A stretch of DNA of 5,255 nt from an uncultured Erysipelotrichaceae bacterium (GTDB lineage: Bacteria > Bacillota_I > Bacilli_A > Erysipelotrichales > Coprobacillaceae): positions 1 through 5,255 of the forward strand of contig CANPGX010000088.1 in the NCBI GenBank assembly GCA_947573745.1, given 5' to 3'. The translations under genes and the position numbers were made by a program. Under the pieces are notes generated by a model. The model was not told the origin of the DNA and ran no database searches. It was given only the letters and a program-made list of their open reading frames with translations. Positions 1 through 5,255 of this stretch are shown piece after piece (within the stretch, counting starts at the first letter, position 1; each line of letters starts with the position of its first letter).

Positions 1-1266
1 TATTTTTAAAAGAGGCTTTTCTTGTAGTTTAAGACTGAAAGTCATACAAACTGGAATATGACGATGAATTTTTTGATAACTCTGTTGGATTTCTCTTAAA
101 AGATCGATCGATGACGTCTTAAAAACATGCGTTCCCTTTTTTATAGGCAAAGAGAATTCTATTTCAACATCATCGGTTGCCTTGGCCTCCTTGATAAGAT
201 GATCCTTTAAAAAAAGTTTATTCACAACACGACCTTCATTATTATGTTCAAAAGCAATACTATCCCCTTGTTTTAAAGTATCTGATAGTTTCACCATAAC
301 ACAATGCTTATCATGACGATAACCCGTCACAATACCAATATCTATCCCGCGATGACTGGGATATATCTTAGCCATCATATCTTGACTATGAAACATATAT
401 CCCTGTGTAAAACCACGATTAAACAACAAGGCCATCTTCTGATCTTTGATAAACTGTCTCTTTTCTTTTTTGTAGGCTGCATCAATGGCTTGACGATAAG
501 AAGCCACAACATAAGCAACATACTCTGGTTTTTTCATTCGACCTTCGATCTTCAAAGATGTCACTTGCGCATGGATAAGATCAGGAATATGATCTAAGGT
601 ATATAAATCCTTTAAAGAAAGTAAATAAGCATCATCTTGAAGGGGTTTTCCATCTTCTAAAAGTTGATATTCTAAGCGACATGGTTGTGCACAAGCACCA
701 CGATTACCACTTCTTCCACCTATCATGCTGCTCATTAAACATTGTCCTGAATAAGACATACATAATGCCCCATGAATGAACACTTCTATTTCAACATCAC
801 ACTGTGCACATATCTTTTGAATTTCTTCTAGCGTATTCTCTCTGGCTAATACAACACGTTTAGCCCCTAAGCTGGCCATACGTTTGACACCATCTACATT
901 AACGATACTACATTGCGTTGAGGCATGAAGTTCAAAATCAGGATAAACCTGATGAATATAAGCCATCAGTCCAGCATCTTGAATAATCAAGGCATCTACT
1001 TGTAAATGATACAAGAAATCGACATAATGCATCACTTCTTCTATTTCTTCATCATAATAAAGTGTATTCAAGGTCACATAGATTTTTACCCCATAAAGAT
1101 GAGCATACAAAACCGCTTCTTCCAACGCTTTTTCATCAAAATTGGTCGCATAAGCACGTGCATTGAATTTCTGTCCACCTAAATAAATGGCATCGGCGCC
1201 ATTTTGAATAGCGGCCACTAAACATTCAAAATTTCCTGCTGGTGCCAATAGTTCTACTTTCTTCAT
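1..1266 (-). CDS. U32-family protein, RlhA/DUF3656-like (probable RNA hydroxylation enzyme), 3' end cut by window
   Basis: The frame runs 422 codons from ATG 1266-1264 to the window edge without a stop. The start is fixed by AAAGGAGG five bases upstream. Near the N-terminus are LLAPAG (residues 6-11) and GADAIYLGG (23-31), then HASTQ (114-118). The U32 signature begins at E161 (EVF, then GALC, then GQC) and is followed by GGRSGNRGACAQPCR (183-197). Cys169, 176, 192 and 196 are candidates for iron-sulfur ligands. SLKIEGRMK (237-245) and NRGFTQGY (283-290) follow. Family members are called peptidases, but the studied ones (TrhP, RlhA) use prephenate-dependent chemistry to hydroxylate tRNA U34 or 23S rRNA C2501. 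B. subtilis TrhP2 (YrrO) is about 420 residues. This frame is still open at 422 and enters what looks like the start of a DUF3656 domain, so the long RlhA-like type is favoured. The exact substrate is not shown by the sequence. It is the last visible gene, 41 bases behind mtnN. Confidence 0.88.
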   Translation of the reverse strand, partial: MKKVELLAPAGNFECLVAAIQNGADAIYLGGQKFNARAYATNFDEKALEEAVLYAHLYGVKIYVTLNTLYYDEEIEEVMHYVDFLYHLQVDALIIQDAGLMAYIHQVYPDFELHASTQCSIVNVDGVKRMASLGAKRVVLARENTLEEIQKICAQCDVEIEVFIHGALCMSYSGQCLMSSMIGGRSGNRGACAQPCRLEYQLLEDGKPLQDDAYLLSLKDLYTLDHIPDLIHAQVTSLKIEGRMKKPEYVAYVVASYRQAIDAAYKKEKRQFIKDQKMALLFNRGFTQGYMFHSQDMMAKIYPSHRGIDIGIVTGYRHDKHCVMVKLSDTLKQGDSIAFEHNNEGRVVNKLFLKDHLIKEAKATDDVEIEFSLPIKKGTHVFKTSSIDLLREIQQSYQKIHRHIPVCMTFSLKLQEKPLLKI

Positions 1267-1271
1267 GTTAT

Positions 1272-1279
1272 CCTCCTTT
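1272..1279 (-). promoter_or_regulatory. Strong ribosome binding site of the U32 gene
   Basis: The minus strand reads AAAGGAGG followed by ATAAC and the ATG at 1266. This is close to a perfect match to the 16S rRNA tail with 5-base spacing, and it is the strongest Shine-Dalgarno sequence in the window. It decides the U32 start. It also suggests that this gene is initiated independently rather than by coupling to mtnN, from which it is separated by a hairpin. Confidence 0.85.
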
Positions 1280-1309
1280 AAAACAAAAGATTCAACCCAC
1301 GTTGAATCT
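1280..1309 (-). terminator. Small intrinsic terminator-like hairpin between mtnN and the U32 gene
   Basis: The arms 1288-1296 and 1301-1309 are perfectly complementary (9 base pairs, three of them G-C) around the 4-base loop 1297-1300. On the minus strand the hairpin overlaps the mtnN stop codon (1310-1308) and is followed by TTTTGTTTT (1288-1280). The layout is that of a rho-independent terminator, but the stem is AT-rich and the T-run is broken by a G. Partial termination or attenuation is therefore more likely than a full stop. It could also act as a 3' end stabiliser or processing site. The ribosome binding site of the next gene follows immediately. Confidence 0.55.
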
Positions 1310-2000
1310 ATATGCTTTTCAATAATTCAACACACATCAAGGCACTGGCCTGACTTGCTTTTTGTAAATATTGATCAAATTGTACAGCACTATTTCCTTG
1401 CCCAAAAACATCACTTAATGAACGAATCGTAATAAAACGTTTTTGATAGATATAGCATACTTGTGCAATGCAGGCTGCTTCCATTTCTGCACAAATAGCC
1501 ATTGGGAAATGAGCTTGAATACGATCCACTTGATCTTGGCGACATACAAATAGATCTCCTGAAGCAATGATGCCTACATGAACACGTTGACATTGTTGTT
1601 GAAAGATCGTCTTCACTTTTTCCAACAATGTTCCATCTGCTTCAAAAATAAGGGGTAAATCAGGAAGTTGTCCTAAAGGATATTGAAAGCCAACAAGATC
1701 AACATCATGGTGAACAACCCCTGAACCAATCACAACATCGCCAACCTGCTCCTCTTTCATGAGTCCCCCTGCTGATCCAATATTGATCACTTGATCAATA
1801 TCTGGATAAGATTCCATCAATAATGTCGTGGATAAAGTGGCATTCACTTTACCAATACCACTTTGCATTAAAACAGTTTGCTTAGAAGATAAAGTTCCAC
1901 GATAAAAAAGATAACCTAATTTTTCTGTTGTTTCAACATTTTCCATATATTGCAGAAGTGCATCCACTTCTTCTTTCATAGCCCCTATAATTCCAATCAT
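1308..2000 (-). CDS. mtnN: 5'-methylthioadenosine/S-adenosylhomocysteine nucleosidase
   Basis: This cytosolic enzyme cleaves adenine from methylthioadenosine and S-adenosylhomocysteine, removing inhibitory by-products of polyamine synthesis and SAM-dependent methylation. The 230-residue length is normal for the family. The N-terminus GIIGAMKEEV matches the family closely, with Glu11 equivalent to E. coli Glu12. NIGSAGG (73-79) and IASGDLF (145-151) are the expected purine-nucleosidase core motifs. EMEAA holds Glu174 and LSDVFG holds Asp197, matching the E. coli catalytic Glu174 and Asp197. The ATG at 2000-1998 overlaps the TGA of yqeM (ATGA) and has AAGGA upstream, so it is probably translated by coupling to the methyltransferase gene. 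That pairing makes sense, because a methyltransferase produces the substrate of this enzyme. The gene ends inside the terminator-like hairpin. Confidence 0.97.
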   Translation of the reverse strand: MIGIIGAMKEEVDALLQYMENVETTEKLGYLFYRGTLSSKQTVLMQSGIGKVNATLSTTLLMESYPDIDQVINIGSAGGLMKEEQVGDVVIGSGVVHHDVDLVGFQYPLGQLPDLPLIFEADGTLLEKVKTIFQQQCQRVHVGIIASGDLFVCRQDQVDRIQAHFPMAICAEMEAACIAQVCYIYQKRFITIRSLSDVFGQGNSAVQFDQYLQKASQASALMCVELLKSI

Positions 2001-2713
2001 GATGCATCCTTTCTTACAACAAAGATGACACGATGGCCTTCTTCATCATAATCCTTAAAATCACTATAACACTGAATACGGTTAAACCCGGCAATTTTTA
2101 ATAACTCAATATATTCTGACGTACTATACGTTTGTTCAATATGATACTCATCCACTTCTTCATTTTCTATCTTATCCTGAATGATGACATGATGTTCTAT
2201 TTGCCCATAACCCGTTTTTTTCACCGACCATTCAAAATAAAAATCATCTTCATCTTGTTTTTCAAAATAACCATCATAGACATGATTGATCATATATAGA
2301 GAGTGCACATCAAAAATAAAATAAGCATGGCGTTTGAGAGAGTGATAAACATTCTTAAATACTTTAAGGACATCTTCTTTACGCCTCACATAATTCAGCG
2401 AATCACACAAACATAACACAAGATCTACTTCTTCACTGATTTCAAAATCTGTCATATCTACTTTTTTAAGAAACAGCGTGACATCCGCCTCCATCGCCTT
2501 CATTCTGGCGACTTCTAGCATATCATCAGATAAATCTGTCGCATAAACCAATTTATCCAAACGTGCTAGACGAATCGCCATTTCTCCTGTACCACACCCA
2601 ATTTCAAAGACGCGATTAAAACGAACATGTTCTAAAATAAAGTTTAAATAATCATCATAGAATGAAGGTTCCATCAAACTATCATAATAATAAGCAAACT
2701 TCTCATAACTCAT
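1997..2713 (-). CDS. yqeM: YqeM-type class I SAM-dependent methyltransferase, substrate unknown
   Basis: This is a 238-residue cytosolic protein with a Rossmann methyltransferase fold. Motif I is VFEIGCGTGEMA (35-46), which binds SAM. The acidic residue for the ribose hydroxyls is in ATDLS (58-62, Asp60), and VDMTDF (85-90) fits the adenine-binding region. CLCDSLNYV (101-109), FDVHS (134-138) and QDEDDFYFEW (153-162) resemble B. subtilis YqeM as I recall it, and YqeM holds the same position after rsfS in Bacillus. The start is supported by GAGG about 10 bases upstream and by ATGA overlap with the rsfS stop; the end overlaps mtnN by the same 4 bases. The substrate is not known to me. Its constant place in a ribosome-assembly cluster hints at an rRNA, tRNA or ribosomal-protein target, but this is inference. 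YrrT, which neighbours mtnN in Bacillus, was considered, but the motifs fit YqeM better. Confidence 0.9.
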   Translation of the reverse strand: MSYEKFAYYYDSLMEPSFYDDYLNFILEHVRFNRVFEIGCGTGEMAIRLARLDKLVYATDLSDDMLEVARMKAMEADVTLFLKKVDMTDFEISEEVDLVLCLCDSLNYVRRKEDVLKVFKNVYHSLKRHAYFIFDVHSLYMINHVYDGYFEKQDEDDFYFEWSVKKTGYGQIEHHVIIQDKIENEEVDEYHIEQTYSTSEYIELLKIAGFNRIQCYSDFKDYDEEGHRVIFVVRKDAS

Positions 2714-3054
2714 GATAAGAAATCCTCAATTTCTATACGTGGCATATCCGCCCAAAGTTTTTCTAAATTATAAGCGCGGCGTTCATCCCCTTCAAAAATA
2801 TGAACGATAATATCACCAAAATCCATCAATAACCATTTACTATCACGCAATCCTTCAATATGTTGAACAAAATAACCTTCCTTAGCACATTGTTCCTCTA
2901 CCCGATCACAGATTGCTTGCATCAAACGTTGGTTTGATGCCGTACATAAAACAAAAGTATCAAAAATAGGACTTGCCTGACTCATATCAATAGCGACAAT
3001 ATTTTCTGCTAATCTATCATCTAATGCCTTAACGATGGTTTCTAATTTATTCAT
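2710..3054 (-). CDS. rsfS: Ribosomal silencing factor RsfS
   Basis: RsfS binds uL14 on the 50S subunit and blocks joining with the 30S subunit, lowering translation when nutrients are scarce. The 114-residue protein fits the usual 105-120. It has FDTFVLCTASNQRLMQAI (31-48), the family's central strand and helix. After IEG (66-68) comes WLLMDFGDIIVHIF (74-87), then Tyr95 and LEKLW (97-101), which make up the classic C-terminal signature. ATG 3054-3052 was chosen because GGAGG lies 6 bases upstream and the protein then begins with a typical helix. A longer frame from 3090 would add 12 unmatched residues. The gene overlaps the end of nadD-yqeK by 8 bases, and its TGA overlaps the yqeM ATG by 4. 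This is the same order as in Bacillus (yqeK-rsfS-yqeM). Confidence 0.95.
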   Translation of the reverse strand: MNKLETIVKALDDRLAENIVAIDMSQASPIFDTFVLCTASNQRLMQAICDRVEEQCAKEGYFVQHIEGLRDSKWLLMDFGDIIVHIFEGDERRAYNLEKLWADMPRIEIEDFLS

Positions 3055-4126
3055 GTTGGTCCTCCAATACATAATGGTTATAAATCTCAAAGAAAATAGG
3101 TGTAATTTCTCTTTTCTTTTTCTTTGAAAATTGATAAAAATCTTTTAAACACTGTTTAAATCCTTCAACAATATTTTCACGACATAAAGCAATTTCCTTA
3201 GAAGCATCATAATCCCGACTTGGGTCATACTTATCAGCACAATAAATACACATCCCCATTTTGGTCATCGTTAAACTGGCTGTTGTATGATCTTCAATGG
3301 CTTTTAAAATCTCATAATCTTCAACCAAAAAACGATTTCTAGCCACATAGCTAGATAACCATTGATGCCAAACAGGATAAGGTTCTTCAAGATGTTCTGG
3401 ATAATACTGTTTCATCCATGATAAAGCCTGTTCATGATCTAATTCTTTCGCTACATCATGCAATAAACCAGCAATATAAGTTTTTTGCGGATCAACACCA
3501 TTACTTTGGGCAAATTCACAAGCTAATTTAGCCATGCTTAACGTATGTTGATAACGGCGCTTTGACATCCAAGGTTGAATCATCGTTTCTAAATACAATC
3601 CCTCTTTGGAAATATAGCGTAAAACTTCACGATCTAAATACTCTAAATGTCCTAAACGGATAGCACTGCTGGCATCATCTCGAGGTTCTATTTCCAACTT
3701 CAAAAAATGGAAACGAGAAAGATTTTCATGATCTGTATCATATCCTAGTCGATCAAAAGCTAATAATTGAACCTCTTGACTTAGAGCATCATGCTGATAC
3801 CATAAATGAAACTTCTCTACTTGATCCATCCCTACCATATAATAAAAATCATCTAAAGGATATAAGTGTTTCAAAGTCATGATCGTATCATAAGTATAAG
3901 ATTTTTTATGAGGATCTTGCTTTAATTCTATATCACAAACTTTAATCTTATCTATCTTTCTTGTGGCAATTTCTATCATTTCACAACGTTGTTTTCCAAA
4001 AGGATTATTTAAAACAGGAATCATCCACAGTGCATCTGCCTGAATTTGTTCTAAAGCACATTTTGCTAGAGCGACATGCCCTTGATGAATGGGATCAAAA
4101 CTCCCCCCAAATAAAATAATTTTCAT
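3047..4126 (-). CDS. nadD-yqeK: Fused nicotinate-nucleotide adenylyltransferase (NadD) and YqeK HD-domain hydrolase
   Basis: This is one continuous 359-residue protein with two enzymes that are separate in Bacillus. Residues 1 to about 185 are NadD, which makes deamido-NAD from nicotinate mononucleotide and ATP. They show GGSFDPIHQGH (7-17, nucleotidyltransferase HxGH), SYTYDT (76-81), VGMDQ and Trp109 (usual GAD...W), and ASSAIR (152-157, usual SSTxIR). The loop after MIPVLNNPFGK (35-45) is shorter than in typical NadD and lacks the usual PPHK. Residues about 186-359 are a YqeK-type HD domain. Likely metal ligands are His194, His223-Asp224 in AGLLHDVAKE, His254, His280 in DHTT and Asp298 in CADKYDPSR. 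YqeK proteins are symmetrical Ap4A hydrolases. The ATG overlaps the yhbY TGA, and no Shine-Dalgarno sequence is visible, so translation probably depends on coupling. Similar NadD-HD fusions exist in Mollicutes such as Mycoplasma. Both domain calls are firm; activity of each half is inferred from conserved residues. Confidence 0.94.
   Translation of the reverse strand: MKIILFGGSFDPIHQGHVALAKCALEQIQADALWMIPVLNNPFGKQRCEMIEIATRKIDKIKVCDIELKQDPHKKSYTYDTIMTLKHLYPLDDFYYMVGMDQVEKFHLWYQHDALSQEVQLLAFDRLGYDTDHENLSRFHFLKLEIEPRDDASSAIRLGHLEYLDREVLRYISKEGLYLETMIQPWMSKRRYQHTLSMAKLACEFAQSNGVDPQKTYIAGLLHDVAKELDHEQALSWMKQYYPEHLEEPYPVWHQWLSSYVARNRFLVEDYEILKAIEDHTTASLTMTKMGMCIYCADKYDPSRDYDASKEIALCRENIVEGFKQCLKDFYQFSKKKKREITPIFFEIYNHYVLEDQHE
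3061..3065 (-). promoter_or_regulatory. Ribosome binding site that sets the rsfS start
   Basis: The minus strand reads GGAGG, then ACCAAC, then the ATG at 3054. The site lies inside the last codons of nadD-yqeK. Six-base spacing is ideal, and it favours this ATG over the in-frame ATGs at 3072 and 3090. Confidence 0.85.
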
Positions 4127-4410
4127 GGTAAAGAAATAATTTTTGCTTCACTTGGGCGATAAAGTAAGGCTGTTCGCCCAATGATTTGTACGATATCACA
4201 ATGTGCTCTTAAATGAATTTCATTGAAAATAACAGCTTTATCTTCAGTACAATTATCAAGGATCTTCACTTTGATCAATTCACGTGCCTCTAAAGCTTGC
4301 AAGATGCCTTCAATCTGATGACTGGTAACACCATCCTTGCCGACTTGAAAAATAGGTTTCAAGTGATGCCCTAACTGTTTTAAATATTTTTTCTGTTTAT
4401 TTGTTAACAT
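4123..4410 (-). CDS. yhbY: YhbY/CRS1-type RNA-binding protein (50S assembly)
   Basis: This small 95-residue protein is a single CRM (CRS1-YhbY) domain, the normal length for the family. It has the basic N-terminal helix NKQKKYLKQLGHHL (4-17), PIFQVGKDG with the GxxG-type RNA-binding loop (19-27), the helix-strand ARELIKVKIL (42-51), and IGRTALLYRP (77-86) near the C-terminus. Bacterial members associate with pre-50S particles and are thought to help ribosome assembly. The start ATG at 4410 has AAAGGA 7 bases upstream, within the 13-base gap after yqeH. The stop TGA overlaps the ATG of nadD-yqeK. In B. subtilis aroE lies between yqeH and yhbY; here they are direct neighbours. Confidence 0.95.
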   Translation of the reverse strand: MLTNKQKKYLKQLGHHLKPIFQVGKDGVTSHQIEGILQALEARELIKVKILDNCTEDKAVIFNEIHLRAHCDIVQIIGRTALLYRPSEAKIISLP

Positions 4411-4423
4411 ATCGTTTTCCTTT

Positions 4424-5255
4424 CTATATCAATGCCTCTCGAATCCATACATCTACACCTGAAGGTACTTTAACTTCAATATGAGCATTTTCTCCCTCCA
4501 TACTAAACCATCCTAATCCTGAAATCACAACATCTATTTTTCCAGCAGGGAGTTTAAAAGCATGGTTGATAAGATCCTCTTCTATTTTTAAAGAGAAAAA
4601 GTTTGGGTGTTCCCACAAACGATTGGCGTTCTCTGTTTTTGTTCGATGGATATTCACTAAAGGTGAAAAATAACAAGTCAATGACCGTCTTTCCCCCCTC
4701 ATAAAATCTAAACGTGCTAAACCTTCAGCATATAAAGTCTGCCCAGCATTTAACTGAAAATTAACCGGCCGCATTTCTTTTTGTGGCAATATTTTCTTCA
4801 ACGCCTCTTCATTGACTCTAGATGTTAAAGAATGGGTGTTTAAAATACCGGGTGTATCATATAAATAACTTTGTTCATCTAATGGAATCTCGATCAGATC
4901 TAATGTTGTTCCAGGAAACTCACTCACGGTGATCAAATGATCTTTTTGCGAAGCATAACTCTTTAATAAAGCATTGATCAATGTTGATTTTCCAACATTA
5001 GACATGCCCAAGATATAAACATCTTTACCTTGTCTTAAATCTTGGATCATATCGAAAATTTCATCTAAACGAGTATTTTTCTTTGCACTGGTTAAAATCA
5101 CTTTTTTTGGAAAAATAGCTTGTTGTTTCAACTGACGTCTTAGCCAATGTTCTATCTTTCGGTCGCTACAAGATTTAGGCAAAACATCACGTTTATTCGC
5201 AATTACTACCATATCTTGATGACCTAAGTGGCGAACTAATCCTGGAATAAGGCTT
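4424..5255 (-). CDS. yqeH: Ribosome biogenesis GTPase YqeH, 5' end cut by window
   Basis: This is a circularly permuted GTPase needed for 30S subunit assembly. The G motifs appear in the permuted order: G4 NKRD (5197-5186), G5 TSAKK (5092-5078), G1 GMSNVGKS (5008-4985), G2 FPGTTLD (4918-4898), G3 DTPG (4858-4847). After the GTPase domain come QLNAGQTL, GLARLDF and a C-terminal part with DVVISGLGW, as in Bacillus YqeH. The frame stays open above the Met codon at 5212, and codons 5213-5254 read SLIPGLVRHLGHQD, which fits the YqeH sequence before G4. That Met is therefore internal. About 276 codons are present. Bacillus YqeH has about 366 residues, so roughly 90 are missing, including the expected N-terminal zinc-binding CxxC motifs. 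The gene ends with TAG 13 bases before yhbY. Confidence 0.96.
   Translation of the reverse strand, partial: SLIPGLVRHLGHQDMVVIANKRDVLPKSCSDRKIEHWLRRQLKQQAIFPKKVILTSAKKNTRLDEIFDMIQDLRQGKDVYILGMSNVGKSTLINALLKSYASQKDHLITVSEFPGTTLDLIEIPLDEQSYLYDTPGILNTHSLTSRVNEEALKKILPQKEMRPVNFQLNAGQTLYAEGLARLDFMRGERRSLTCYFSPLVNIHRTKTENANRLWEHPNFFSLKIEEDLINHAFKLPAGKIDVVISGLGWFSMEGENAHIEVKVPSGVDVWIREALI

Noticed and set aside
304..597. Open reading frame of 97 codons on the plus strand
   Set aside because: It lies fully inside the U32 gene on the opposite strand, has no recognisable motif or upstream ribosome binding site, and its protein has no domain-like pattern.
1411..1593. Open reading frame of 60 codons on the minus strand
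   Set aside because: It is an out-of-frame shadow within mtnN, rich in Ser, Cys and Arg as expected of a shifted frame.
1997..2713. Methyltransferase as YrrT, because of adjacency to mtnN
   Set aside because: The CDSLNYV, FDVHS and QDED motifs and the position after rsfS match YqeM better.
3055..3090. Longer rsfS starting at 3090 (12 extra residues)
   Set aside because: The extra residues do not match the family, and a GGAGG site is placed ideally for the ATG at 3054.
5210..5212. ATG at 5212 as the true start of yqeH
   Set aside because: The frame continues upstream to the window edge with YqeH-like residues, and the known N-terminal domain would otherwise be missing.
1..5255. Mycoplasma-type code with TGA as Trp, suggested by the NadD-HD fusion
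   Set aside because: TGA is the natural stop at four ATGA junctions, and Trp residues are encoded by TGG.
1..5255. Mobile element, CRISPR array, tRNA/rRNA gene or riboswitch
   Set aside because: Coding is almost continuous, the largest gap is 41 bases, and no repeat array, transposase, integrase or structured RNA was seen.

Overview
The window looks like chromosomal DNA of a low-GC Bacillota bacterium. The signs are AT-rich, A/T-ending codons, strong AGGAGG-type ribosome binding sites, and a gene order that follows the Bacillus subtilis yqeH-yhbY-nadD-yqeK-rsfS-yqeM ribosome-assembly cluster. NadD and YqeK are joined in one protein, an arrangement I associate with Mollicutes and Erysipelotrichia. 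TGA is used as a stop at four ATGA junctions and Trp is encoded by TGG, so the standard bacterial code applies rather than the Mycoplasma code. An Erysipelotrichia-like gut bacterium is my best guess; this is inference.

All seven genes lie on the minus strand, so transcription runs from position 5255 towards position 1. In that order they are: yqeH (5' end outside the window), yhbY, a nadD-yqeK fusion, rsfS, yqeM, mtnN, and a U32-family gene of the RlhA/DUF3656 type (3' end outside the window). There is almost no intergenic DNA. yqeH and yhbY are 13 bases apart, the next four junctions overlap by 4 or 8 bases, and the only real gap is 41 bases between mtnN and the U32 gene. That gap holds a small terminator-like hairpin and a near-perfect ribosome binding site. 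No promoter was recognised, and no gene-free stretch exceeds 300 bases.

The genes form a housekeeping unit centred on the ribosome. YqeH is a 30S-assembly GTPase, YhbY a 50S-associated RNA-binding protein, RsfS the ribosome silencing factor, and the U32 protein probably an RNA-hydroxylation enzyme. The NadD-YqeK fusion joins NAD synthesis to diadenosine tetraphosphate breakdown. YqeM is a SAM-dependent methyltransferase of unknown substrate. MtnN, translationally coupled behind it, destroys the S-adenosylhomocysteine that methyltransferases release.

I see no mobile element, CRISPR array, RNA gene or clearly new system. The points most worth following are the NadD-YqeK fusion with its divergent nucleotide-binding loop, the uncharacterised YqeM, and the hairpin between mtnN and the U32 gene.
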